A program made the translations under genes and the position numbers. The notes under the pieces were generated by a model. That model had not been told where the DNA came from, made no database searches, and saw only the letters and a list, made by a program, of their open reading frames with translations. A stretch of DNA of 64,000 nt from Altererythrobacter sp. C41 (GTDB lineage: Bacteria > Pseudomonadota > Alphaproteobacteria > Sphingomonadales > Sphingomonadaceae): the NCBI RefSeq assembly GCF_016803135.1, contig NZ_JAEVFE010000002.1:558001-622000 (forward strand). Reading direction: 5' to 3'. Numbering within the stretch: the stretch's first letter is position 1; the number at the start of each line of letters is the position of its first letter. Shown in pieces: positions 25,370-33,603 of the stretch.

Positions 25370-26910
25370 GCGGCCTGACACGCGCCTGGCCGCTCGCCGC
25401 CGCTGCCGCCCTGCTCGCGTCCTGCGCAAGCGTCCCCGCGCCTGCACCGCAAGCATCGGCTGCCCTCGCGCCGTCGGACGAGGCGTTCTACCACGTCTTC
25501 AACCGCAGCCTGCGCGACAGCGACGGCGACGGGCACGGCGACCTCCAGGGGATCATCGACAGCCTCGATTACCTGAAGGACCTTGGCGTCACGTCAATCC
25601 TGCTGACGCCACTCTATCCTTCGGCCTTCTATCACAACTATTTCGCGTCCGATTTCGAAGGCATCGATCCCGAATACGGCACGATGAAGGACTACCACCG
25701 CCTCGTGGCGGAGGTGCACAAGCGCGGCATGAAGATCTACCTGGATCAGGAGATCCAGTATGTCGCCTACGATCATCCCTGGTACACGCAGTCGCTCGGC
25801 AATCCGTCGTCGTCCTACAGCGATTTCCTCGTCTGGCACGGGCCGGGCAATACCAAGCCCGACGAAGGCCCGTTCGCGATCGTGGTGGCGAAGCACTGGC
25901 CGGATCTCGAGACCGGTATCACCACGCTCAACATGGAATCGCCCGAACTCAAGGCGTACTTCGACCGTTACTTCCTGAGCTGGGTCGATCCCAACGGCGA
26001 CGGCGATTTCAGCGATGGCGTGGACGGTTTCCGGATCGACCACATGATGGACAACCTCGACGAGCGGGATATGCACACCAACCTGTTCGCCGAGTTCTGG
26101 CGGCCGCTGTTCGACAAGGTGCGGGCGGTCAATCCGCAAGTGACCTTCATCGCCGAACAGTCCGACTGGGGCTACGGCGACGATTTCCTGACCCGCGGCG
26201 ACGCCGACTACGTGTTCGCCTTCCCGCTGCGCGAGGCGATCCGCAGTTTCGACAAGGCCAAGATCGTCGAGGCGATCCGCGGCACGGCCGATGCGACGCC
26301 CCAGGGCAAGCACCAGCTTATCTTCATCGAGAACCACGACATGAACCGGGTCGCGTCGGACGAGGGCATGACGCCCACACGCCTGCGCACAGCGGCGGCG
26401 CTCGGCGTCCTGCTGCAGGGCACGCCGCTGCTCTACTACGGCCAGGAACTCGGCATGCGCGGCGCGCAGGACATGAGCTTCGAGACCGACGAGAAGGATA
26501 TCGGCATTCGCGAGGCCTTCGAATGGAAAGCCGAAGTCGAGGCTCCGATCCACGCCAACTGGTACCGCGATCCGGCCAAGAGCTATTGGACCGACAAGTA
26601 CTCCAAGAGTCATGACGGCATCTCGGTCGAGGAGCAGGACGGCGATCCGGACTCGCTGCTCAACTTCTATCGCCGTCTGCTGGATCTGCGAGCAAAGCAT
26701 CCGGCCTTGTCGCGCGGTTCGCTCGACGTTGTGGAAAGCGCACCGGAGCTGCTGGTGGTAGAGCGCAGGCTGGATGGCGAGCGGTTCCACCTCGTCGCCA
26801 ATCTGTCGGATCGGACGGCCGACTACGAGGGGTCGGGACGGACGGATCTGCTCGGCGGGTCGGGACGGACGCTGACGCCCTACGGAGTCGCGCTCTTCAA
26901 GCTGAACTGA
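25366..26910 (+). CDS. GH13 alpha-amylase-family lipoprotein
   Basis: 514 residues: lipoprotein signal with Cys20 (LLASC), then a GH13 (beta/alpha)8 domain. Asp225 (DGFRID) and Glu264 (FIAEQ) match the catalytic nucleophile and acid; Asn323-His324-Asp325 form region IV. Region I is unusual: DQEIQY at 127-132 replaces the common DxxxNH, so the conserved Asn and His are missing. A Ca-binding-like DSDGDGHGD lies at 51-59. ATG 25366 overlaps the PhyH stop. Probably cell-surface or periplasmic alpha-glucan or trehalose-type hydrolase or transferase; the exact specificity is uncertain. Confidence 0.87.
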   Translation: MSGLTRAWPLAAAAALLASCASVPAPAPQASAALAPSDEAFYHVFNRSLRDSDGDGHGDLQGIIDSLDYLKDLGVTSILLTPLYPSAFYHNYFASDFEGIDPEYGTMKDYHRLVAEVHKRGMKIYLDQEIQYVAYDHPWYTQSLGNPSSSYSDFLVWHGPGNTKPDEGPFAIVVAKHWPDLETGITTLNMESPELKAYFDRYFLSWVDPNGDGDFSDGVDGFRIDHMMDNLDERDMHTNLFAEFWRPLFDKVRAVNPQVTFIAEQSDWGYGDDFLTRGDADYVFAFPLREAIRSFDKAKIVEAIRGTADATPQGKHQLIFIENHDMNRVASDEGMTPTRLRTAAALGVLLQGTPLLYYGQELGMRGAQDMSFETDEKDIGIREAFEWKAEVEAPIHANWYRDPAKSYWTDKYSKSHDGISVEEQDGDPDSLLNFYRRLLDLRAKHPALSRGSLDVVESAPELLVVERRLDGERFHLVANLSDRTADYEGSGRTDLLGGSGRTLTPYGVALFKLN

Positions 26911-26918
26911 CGTCCGGG

Positions 26919-26940
26919 CCCTCTTCCGCGCGGAAGAGGG
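26919..26940. terminator. Bidirectional hairpin between convergent genes
   Basis: CCCTCTTCC (26919-26927) pairs exactly with GGAAGAGGG (26932-26940) around GCGC, a 22-bp perfect palindrome located between the stop codons of the GH13 lipoprotein gene and the convergent esterase gene. It lacks a long T-run. Confidence 0.7.
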
Positions 26941-26966
26941 TTCGCGCGCCGCTGCCTAAGCCGTGA

Positions 26967-27905
26967 TTACTCGCGCCCGGCCCCCGGTCCGAGCAGGAAG
27001 GCCAGCGGCAGGTGCACGCGCTCGCGCCAGGCGCTTTCGTCGTGCGGGGCGCCGGGAAAGGACTCGGTCCTCCAGTTGCGCCCGCGCTCGTATCCGCCGG
27101 CTGCGACGACCTGGTCGATCCTGAGCTGGTACGGCTCGTAGAGCGCGTCGATCGTCGCAGAGCCGTAATCGAACCACAGGCGATGATTCTCCGGCGCGGG
27201 GAGGGCGGTGCGGAGCCAGTTCTCGAAAGTCGCGATGACCGCTTCCCGCTCGGCCGCCGGGCGCGGTTCGACAGGCCAGCTCAGGAACAGCGGCCAGTGC
27301 GTCGAGACCATCGCCGCGCCGCCGTAGATCTCGGGATATTCGCTGATCGCGTAGAGCGAGATCAGGCCGCCCATGCTCGATCCGGCGACGAAGGTGTCAT
27401 CGCGGCCGGTGAGTGTGCGGAAGTTCGCGTCCACCCAGGGCTTTAGCTCCTCGACCAGGAACCGGAGATAGCGGTCCGAGACGGGCTTTCCCTTGTAGAG
27501 TTCGGCCAGCTCGTCCTCGTAAGGGGGCGGAAGCGCCGCGAAGACCTCGGCCGGCATGTATTCGAGAAGACGCCTGGGCGTGTTCCATACGCCGACGACG
27601 ATCGCAGGCCGCGCCTCGCCGGTGGCCACGAGCGCCGCGAGCGCCTCGTCGACGCCCCATTCGCCCTTGTCGCCCACGATCGTCGGATCGAACAGGTTCT
27701 GCCCGTCGTGCATGTACAGCACGGGGTAGCGATCGCTCGCGCCATCGTACCCGTCGGGCAACCAGATGGTGACGCCGCGCGGTTCGACATGCGCGGATGG
27801 GAAGGCGTCGTAGCGGATCAGGCGGCCCGGCCCTTCGGCGGACGCAGCGGCGCCCGTCAGCAATAAGGCGCAGGCAATCAGCAAGCGAACGAGACTATTC
27901 GGCAT
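26967..27905 (-). CDS. Secreted alpha/beta-hydrolase esterase (tandem copy 2)
   Basis: About 312 residues: signal peptide (LLTGAAASAE), then a putative-esterase (enterochelin-esterase/EsteraseD-like) domain. VLYMHDGQNLFDP, IVVGVWNTPRRL and the nucleophile elbow GSSMGG are visible; the late HDE is likely to hold the catalytic His. It is clearly a paralogue of the upstream gene with which its start overlaps by 11 bp. Last gene of the GH97 operon. Possibly removes acyl groups from a modified glucan; that role is inference from context. Confidence 0.85.
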   Translation of the reverse strand: MPNSLVRLLIACALLLTGAAASAEGPGRLIRYDAFPSAHVEPRGVTIWLPDGYDGASDRYPVLYMHDGQNLFDPTIVGDKGEWGVDEALAALVATGEARPAIVVGVWNTPRRLLEYMPAEVFAALPPPYEDELAELYKGKPVSDRYLRFLVEELKPWVDANFRTLTGRDDTFVAGSSMGGLISLYAISEYPEIYGGAAMVSTHWPLFLSWPVEPRPAAEREAVIATFENWLRTALPAPENHRLWFDYGSATIDALYEPYQLRIDQVVAAGGYERGRNWRTESFPGAPHDESAWRERVHLPLAFLLGPGAGRE

Positions 27906-28833
27906 TCGCCTCTCCCTTCGGCGGCAGCAGGAAGGCGAGGGGGATATGCACCCGTTCCCGCCAGGCGTCTTCGTTGTGCGGCTTGCCGGGGAACGTGCGG
28001 CCAAGCCAGTCGCCGCCGCGATGCCAGCCGCGTCGTTCCAGCACCTGCTCCACGCGGGCCTGATAGGCGGCATAGTTGCGCTCATCGAGCTCGCTGCCGG
28101 CATCGAGGTAGAGGCGGCGGCCGTCCGGCTCCGGCAACGACGCTTCCAGCCAGGCGAGAAAGGACGCGGCAACCGGCTTCACGTCGTCATAGAGTTCGTC
28201 GCCGTCCGCCGGCTTCATGGTCGGCCAGTGGGTTGAAACCGCGCCGGCCGCTCCGAAGACCTCGGGATATTCCGCGAGGGCGTAGAGCGAGACGATGGCG
28301 CCCATGCTGGAACCCATGATCGCCGTGTTTTCCGCATCCGGGGCCGTGTTGTAGTTGCGGTCGATGAAGGGCTTCAGCTCCTCGACGATGAACTTCAGAT
28401 ACTCGTCAGACAGCGGCGTGCCGTAGAGCGCCTCGACCCGCGCGCGGTAATGCTCGGGCAGGCGGTCGAACGCCTTGGCAGGCACGTACTCGGCAAGTCG
28501 CCTGGGCGTGTTCCAGATGCCGACCACGATCGTGCGCCGCATCCTGCCTTCGGCCATCAGGCGGGCGGCGGCCTCGTCGACGCCCCATTCCTTGTTGCCG
28601 AAGCCGGTCGCGGGATCGAACAGGTTCTGGCCGTCGTGCATGTAGAGCACGGCGTAGGGATCCCCTTGCGGATCGTAATCCGGCGGAAGCCAGACGCTGA
28701 CATTGCGCAGCTCGACATGGCGCGAGGGGAAGTTCCGGTATTGATCGAGCCTGCCTGGCCCCCACGCCGCGGCTTGAGCGGAAGCGGGAAGGCAGCCCAG
28801 GACCGCGAGAATGAGGGCGAGAAGCGCCCTCAC
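27895..28833 (-). CDS. Secreted alpha/beta-hydrolase esterase (tandem copy 1)
   Basis: About 312 residues: signal peptide (LGCLPASAQA), the same VLYMHDGQNLFDP, VVGIWNTPRRLAEY and GSSMGA elbow as its downstream paralogue, and the shared C-terminal AWRERVHIPLAFLL. The start is GTG 28833, overlapping the GH97 stop (GTGA). Both copies keep the Ser elbow, so both may be active and may have diverged in specificity. Confidence 0.85.
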   Translation of the reverse strand: MRALLALILAVLGCLPASAQAAAWGPGRLDQYRNFPSRHVELRNVSVWLPPDYDPQGDPYAVLYMHDGQNLFDPATGFGNKEWGVDEAAARLMAEGRMRRTIVVGIWNTPRRLAEYVPAKAFDRLPEHYRARVEALYGTPLSDEYLKFIVEELKPFIDRNYNTAPDAENTAIMGSSMGAIVSLYALAEYPEVFGAAGAVSTHWPTMKPADGDELYDDVKPVAASFLAWLEASLPEPDGRRLYLDAGSELDERNYAAYQARVEQVLERRGWHRGGDWLGRTFPGKPHNEDAWRERVHIPLAFLLPPKGEANAE

Positions 28834-30854
28834 TTCGCGTCGGCGACGAAGCGGATCGCCTGTCCGCCGCCCGATGCGAGCCGCAGCGTCAGGACATCGC
28901 CTGCACCGACCTCGCGTTCCTCGATGACGATGTCGTGGCCGTTGGTCTTCCAGTCGGCGTCGGGGCCGTCGCGGTAGATCTGCGCGGTGTAGGTGCGGCC
29001 GGGTTCGAGGAAGTCGAGCTTGACCTGCAACTCGCGCGGCTCCTCGTTGGTGACGGCGCCGAGATACCAGTCCTCGCTGTTCCGGTCCTTGCGAGCGAAA
29101 GTGACGTAGTCGCCGATTTCGCCGTTGAGCACACGGCTGTCCGCCCAGTCGACCGGCACGTCCTCGATGAACTGGAACGCCGCCATGTGCTTCTCGTAAT
29201 TCTCGGGCAGGTCGGCCGCCATCTGGATCGGGCTGTAGACGACCACGTAGAGCGCGAGTTGGCGGGCGATGGTCGACTGCAACTTCTGGCCGCGGCCCTG
29301 GAGGCTGAGGATGCCGGGGGTGTAGTCCATCGGCCCCGGCAGCATGCGGGTGAAGACCAGCTCGGGCACGTGCGCGGGGTCGTTCGGCGGGTCGCCCCAG
29401 GCGTTGTATTCCATGCCCCGTGCACCCTCGCGCGAAACCCAGTTGGGGTAAGTGCGGCGGAGGCCCGTATCCTTGATCGGCTCGTGCGGGTTGACCGCGA
29501 TATGCCGCTCGGCGGCTTCCTTGACCACTTTCAGGTGGTGGTTCGACAGCAGTTGCCCGTCGTGCCACTCGAAGCGGATCTCGCCGTCCGGGCCGAGTGC
29601 CTGGATGCCGCCCGTATCGGCGACATAGCCGGTCTTCACCGAGTCGATGCCGAGCCGCGCGTAGAGGTCGAGCGCATCCTCGAGCTGGCTTTCGTAGTTG
29701 GCGACGTGGCCCGAGGTCTCGTGATGGCCGATCAGCCGGACACCCTTCTGGCGGGCGTAGGCGGCCAGCTCCTCGATATCGAAATCGGGATAGGGCTTGG
29801 TGAAGCTGAACACCGCGCCGTTGTTGTACCAGTCGCCGTCCCAGCCCTGGTTCCAGCCTTCCACGAGCACGCCGCGAAAGCCGTGCTCGGCAGCGAAGTC
29901 GATGTAGCGCTTGACGTTCGCGGTGTTGGCGCCGTGCTTGGGGCCCGAGCCCCAGGTCTCGGTCTCGAGATGCATGCCCCACCAGACGCCGACGTACTTG
30001 TAGGGCTCGACCCAGGAGACGTCGCCCAGCTTGTTCGGCTCGTTGAGGTTGAGGATCAGGTCGGATTCGGCGAGGCCGCCGGCCGTCTCGGAAATCTGGA
30101 TCGTCCGCCATGGCGTGTGGAAGGGTGCGGCGCGGCTGACCTTCGCGCCCCTGGACGAGGGGGCGAGTTCGGCGCGGAAGCGGCGGTCTTCGACGCGCCG
30201 GAACCACATGGAGGAGTAGTCGACCAGCGCCGCCTCGTGGAACGAGACATGCAGCCCGTCCGCGGTGCGGATCGTGATCGGCGTATGCGCCTGCGTCACC
30301 TCGTTCAGGGGCGTCTCGTGGTAGAGATATTCGTAGCGGTTCCATTCGCCCGCCGGGATCCACCAGGCCGTGCCCGGGCTTGCGATCACGAATTCGGTCA
30401 GCTCCTCGGCGATATTGACGGTCCCGAGCGAGGCCTGCTCGGGGAATTCGTAGCGGAAGCCGACACCGTCGTCATAGACCCGGAAGACCACGTCCACGCT
30501 GCGCTGGGCGTGCGACCGCTCGGTCAGGCGGACGCGCAGCTCGTTGTAATGATTGCGGACGAAGCGGCGTTCGCCCCACGGCTGCTCCCAGGTCTCGTCG
30601 AAAGTGCGCGTCCAGGTGCCGACGAGCTTGAAGTAGCGGTCGAGCTTCTTGGCGTCGGTGAAGAGGAAGCCGAGCCGCGATGGCTCGATCACCGCGTCGC
30701 CGTCGCGCTCCACCGAGTAGGTGGCGTGGCCGGCCGGGTTGATGTCGATCTCCACGGTCAGCACCTCGCCCGGCGAACTGACTTCGGCCACGACCTCGGC
30801 ATAGGCGGGCGCGGCAGAAAGGAAGGCGACGAGGGCAATCAGGCGTCCAAACAT
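28830..30854 (-). CDS. GH97 alpha-glucosidase (SusB-like)
   Basis: 674 residues: signal peptide (APAYAE), an N-terminal beta-sandwich (about 25-270), a catalytic (beta/alpha)8 barrel (about 275-560) with GVLVEGWNQGWDGDW, HHETSGH, VKTGYV and NPHEPIKDTGLRRTYPN, and a C-terminal beta domain. VKTGYV, where retaining members carry an Asp, points to the inverting alpha-glucosidase subgroup represented by Bacteroides SusB; I infer this from memory of the family. Probably periplasmic, releasing glucose from maltooligosaccharides. First gene of an operon with two esterases; divergent from lacI with TGCAAA-type sites between. Confidence 0.9.
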   Translation of the reverse strand: MFGRLIALVAFLSAAPAYAEVVAEVSSPGEVLTVEIDINPAGHATYSVERDGDAVIEPSRLGFLFTDAKKLDRYFKLVGTWTRTFDETWEQPWGERRFVRNHYNELRVRLTERSHAQRSVDVVFRVYDDGVGFRYEFPEQASLGTVNIAEELTEFVIASPGTAWWIPAGEWNRYEYLYHETPLNEVTQAHTPITIRTADGLHVSFHEAALVDYSSMWFRRVEDRRFRAELAPSSRGAKVSRAAPFHTPWRTIQISETAGGLAESDLILNLNEPNKLGDVSWVEPYKYVGVWWGMHLETETWGSGPKHGANTANVKRYIDFAAEHGFRGVLVEGWNQGWDGDWYNNGAVFSFTKPYPDFDIEELAAYARQKGVRLIGHHETSGHVANYESQLEDALDLYARLGIDSVKTGYVADTGGIQALGPDGEIRFEWHDGQLLSNHHLKVVKEAAERHIAVNPHEPIKDTGLRRTYPNWVSREGARGMEYNAWGDPPNDPAHVPELVFTRMLPGPMDYTPGILSLQGRGQKLQSTIARQLALYVVVYSPIQMAADLPENYEKHMAAFQFIEDVPVDWADSRVLNGEIGDYVTFARKDRNSEDWYLGAVTNEEPRELQVKLDFLEPGRTYTAQIYRDGPDADWKTNGHDIVIEEREVGAGDVLTLRLASGGGQAIRFVADAK

Positions 30855-30866
30855 GGCTCGGCTCCC

Positions 30867-30891
30867 TGCAAAATCCGGGTTGCAAAATCCG
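30867..30891 (-). promoter_or_regulatory. Direct repeat of TGCAAAATCCG before GH97
   Basis: TGCAAAATCCG occurs at 30867-30877 and 30881-30891, 14 bp apart, a few bases upstream of the GH97 start at 30854. TGCAAA is also the half-site of the operators near lacI and the amylase gene, so these may be LacI half-sites. Confidence 0.45.
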
Positions 30892-30929
30892 CGCGACGCT
30901 GCGCAATTCGGCTTATGAAAATGTTTGTG

Positions 30930-30940
30930 GCAAAATTTGC
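30930..30940 (+). promoter_or_regulatory. LacI-type operator at the lacI start
   Basis: GCAAAATTTGC is a perfect inverted repeat around one A, three bases before the lacI ATG. A nearby TTTGTGGCAAA (30923-30933) may extend it. Its position suggests autoregulation and shared control of the divergent GH97 operon. Confidence 0.5.
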
Positions 30941-30943
30941 ATA

Positions 30944-31957
30944 ATGGCCGGACGCAGCACGAGGCTGGAGGATATCGCCAAGCTGGCAGGGGTGTCGATC
31001 TCCACCGCCAGCCGGGCCCTCAACGACAGCCCTTCGGTCAATGCGCGCACCAAGCAGCTCATCTGGAAGCTGGCGCGCGAGCATGACTACCCGTTCCGCC
31101 GCTACATGCCGGCGGGTCCGATCGGCGCGAACGGCACGATCGCCATCATCATCCCGCGCCCGCAGGGGCGGGAGGGGCAGATCGACGATCCGTTCTTCCT
31201 CGAGCTCTTCGCAGGCGTCAGCGACGCCGCCCGTGCTCGCGGCTGCGACGTGCTGGTCAGCCATTTCACGCCGACCAGTTTCGACGATCTGTCGAAAGCG
31301 ATGAATACCAGCCGTGCCGACGGTGCGGTGTTCCTCGGTCAGAGCACGCTCCACCACTCGCTGAACCGGCTGATGGAGCGGGACGGGCGCTTCGTCGTCT
31401 GGGGCGCCATGCTTCCGGACCAGCAGTACTGCTCCGTCGGCAGCGACAACCTGGTGGGCGGCCGCCGCGCCACGATGCACCTGATCCGTCTCGGCCGCCG
31501 GCGCATCGTCTTTCTCGGCGACAGCGAGGCGCCCGAAGTCACGCAGCGGCTGCGCGGTTATCTCGAGGCTCTCGACCAGGCCGGGCTGCCGCAGGACCGG
31601 GCGCTCATGGTGCCTGCCCATTTCACGGTCGAATCGTCCGAGGCGACCGTCGATGCCCTGATCAGCCGCGGGCTCGACTTCGATGGCATAGTCGCCGCGA
31701 GCGACCTGATCGCGCTGGGGGCGATACGCGCGCTCCAGCGGGCGGGACGCGACGTGCCCGGCGACGTGTCGGTCGTCGGTTACGACGACGTGCCGTTCGC
31801 CCGTTACAGCCGCCCGGCACTCACCACCGTGTCGCAGGACACCGCGCGCGCGGGCCGCCTGCTCGTGTCCAAACTGCTCGATTCGAGCAGCGTCGGCGAC
31901 ATGCGGTCGGAACGCATGCCGACCGATCTGATCGTGCGGGAATCCTGCGGCGGCTGA
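30944..31957 (+). CDS. LacI-family transcriptional regulator of the alpha-glucan locus
   Basis: 337 residues: LacI helix-turn-helix (7-26, LEDIAKLAGVSISTASRALN) and a periplasmic-binding-protein-like effector domain (about 60-335). ATG 30944 has no clear ribosome site and is almost on top of an operator. Divergent from GH97 and convergent with the GH13 alpha-glucosidase (9-bp gap). Sphingomonad and xanthomonad maltose loci typically have such a regulator beside a TonB receptor, MFS and GH13 genes, so repression relieved by a maltose-type sugar is the probable mode. Confidence 0.88.
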   Translation: MAGRSTRLEDIAKLAGVSISTASRALNDSPSVNARTKQLIWKLAREHDYPFRRYMPAGPIGANGTIAIIIPRPQGREGQIDDPFFLELFAGVSDAARARGCDVLVSHFTPTSFDDLSKAMNTSRADGAVFLGQSTLHHSLNRLMERDGRFVVWGAMLPDQQYCSVGSDNLVGGRRATMHLIRLGRRRIVFLGDSEAPEVTQRLRGYLEALDQAGLPQDRALMVPAHFTVESSEATVDALISRGLDFDGIVAASDLIALGAIRALQRAGRDVPGDVSVVGYDDVPFARYSRPALTTVSQDTARAGRLLVSKLLDSSSVGDMRSERMPTDLIVRESCGG

Positions 31958-31965
31958 CGCGCCGG

Positions 31966-33603
31966 TCATGCCACCCGCTGCGCGACCAGGCCGGAGAGCG
32001 GCGGCATCGCTCCATCGGCCTCGCCGCCCACGCGTTCGATGACATGCCAGCCGTCGGGCAGGGTCCATTGCACGGGCTCGTCGGCGAGGTTGAAGACGCA
32101 GAGTAGGCGCTCGTTGTCGTCGCCGCGCTCGAAGGCGAGCAAGGGACGCGGAACCGCGACCGGCCGGAAATCTCCCGTCTTCAGGGCGGTGTGGCGCTTG
32201 CGGAACGCCACCAGGCGGCGCGTGAGGTTGAGGACCGAGTCCGCCCGCGCTTCCTGCCGGTCTACCGCCAGGGCCATGTGCTCCGGGTCGACCGGAAGCC
32301 ACGGCTCCACGGATGAAAAGCCTGCGTGCAGCGCGTCGCCGGTCCAGGGCATCGGAGTGCGGGCGCCATCGCGGCCCTGGCCGTTCGGCCAGTTGGCGAT
32401 CGCTTCGGGATCCTGCAGCCGCTCGAAGGGCACTTCGGCCTGGGGCAGGCCCAGCTCCTCGCCCTGATAGAGGAACACGTTTCCCCGCAGGGTCAACAAC
32501 AGCAGGAGCAGCAGGCGAGCAAGGGCATCGCGATCCCGTGCGGCGAGCCAGCGGGACACGCCGCGGGGGGCGTCGTGGTTGGAGAACGCCCAGCTCGGCC
32601 ACCCCTCGCCATCTTCGCCCGGCCAGAGACCGATCGTTCGCTCGATCAGTTCGGGCGTCAGCGCCTTCTCGTAGAGGAAGTTGAAACCGTAGGCGCTGTT
32701 GAGCCGGTCGCCTCCTTGCGTGAACAGCTTCATCTCCCGGTCCGCCTGCTCGCCGCCCACTTCGGCCACCGTGAACAGGTCGGCGCCGTAACCGTCGATG
32801 ACCTTGCGCAGCCGGGTCAGGAACTTCGGGATGCCGGGATGCGACTGGTTATGGAAATGATGCTGCCGGTCGAAGGGGCGCGCCCGCTCGGGCGCGTTCT
32901 TGACCGGCGGATTGTCGGTCAGCGCGGGGTCGTGCATCAGGAAGTTCAGCGCGTCGAGCCGGAACCCGTCGACCCCGCGATCCAGCCAGAAACGGGCCGT
33001 CTGAAGCAGGGCTGCCTGGACCTCGGGATTGTGCACGTTGAGGTCCGGCTGTGACGGCAGGAAGTTGTGCAGATAGTACTGCCCGCGCCGTTCGTCCCAG
33101 GTCCAGCTCGATCCGTGGAAGACCGACTGCCAGTTGTTGGGCGGCGAACCGTCCGCCTTCGCTTCGGCCCAGACGTACCAGTCCGCCTTGGGATTGTCGC
33201 GGCTGGACCGGCTCTCGGCGAACCAGGCATGCTGGTCCGAAGTATGGCAGTAGACCTGATCGACCAGCACCTTGAGCCCGAGCTCGTGAGCGCGGGCGAG
33301 CATCCGGTCGAAATCGGCGAGCGTCCCGAAGATCGGATCGACACCGCAATAGTCGGCGATGTCGTAGCCGAAATCCTTCATCGGCGAGGTGAAGAACGGC
33401 GAGAGCCAGATCGCGTCTATGCCGAGGGAGGCGATGTGCTCCAGCCGTTCGGTGATACCGGGCAGATCGCCGATCCCGTCGCCGTTCGAATCCGCGAAGC
33501 TGCGCGGGTAGATCTGGTAGACGACCGCGCCTTTCCACCATGGATTGGCCTCGGCCGTCGCGGGCGCCACGGCATCCAGAACCTGCTGCTGTCCGCCGAT
33601 CAT
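31966..33603 (-). CDS. GH13 alpha-glucosidase (oligo-1,6/maltose type)
   Basis: 545 residues without a signal peptide, so probably cytoplasmic. WWKGAVVYQIYPRSFADSNGDG lies at the N-terminus (positions 22-43). Region I is DQVYCHTSDQHAWF (115-128); the nucleophile is Asp217 (DGFRLD), the acid Glu281 (TVAEVGG), and region IV NHD at 342-344. The layout matches bacterial alpha-glucosidases that cleave maltose, isomaltose or sucrose-like substrates. ATG 33603 overlaps the alpha-amylase stop (ATGA). It presumably hydrolyses sugars delivered by the MFS transporter encoded at 38695. Confidence 0.9.
   Translation of the reverse strand: MIGGQQQVLDAVAPATAEANPWWKGAVVYQIYPRSFADSNGDGIGDLPGITERLEHIASLGIDAIWLSPFFTSPMKDFGYDIADYCGVDPIFGTLADFDRMLARAHELGLKVLVDQVYCHTSDQHAWFAESRSSRDNPKADWYVWAEAKADGSPPNNWQSVFHGSSWTWDERRGQYYLHNFLPSQPDLNVHNPEVQAALLQTARFWLDRGVDGFRLDALNFLMHDPALTDNPPVKNAPERARPFDRQHHFHNQSHPGIPKFLTRLRKVIDGYGADLFTVAEVGGEQADREMKLFTQGGDRLNSAYGFNFLYEKALTPELIERTIGLWPGEDGEGWPSWAFSNHDAPRGVSRWLAARDRDALARLLLLLLLTLRGNVFLYQGEELGLPQAEVPFERLQDPEAIANWPNGQGRDGARTPMPWTGDALHAGFSSVEPWLPVDPEHMALAVDRQEARADSVLNLTRRLVAFRKRHTALKTGDFRPVAVPRPLLAFERGDDNERLLCVFNLADEPVQWTLPDGWHVIERVGGEADGAMPPLSGLVAQRVA

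Noticed and set aside
28935-30944. A 669-codon frame antisense to GH97
   Set aside because: Same reason; GH97 on the other strand is unmistakable.
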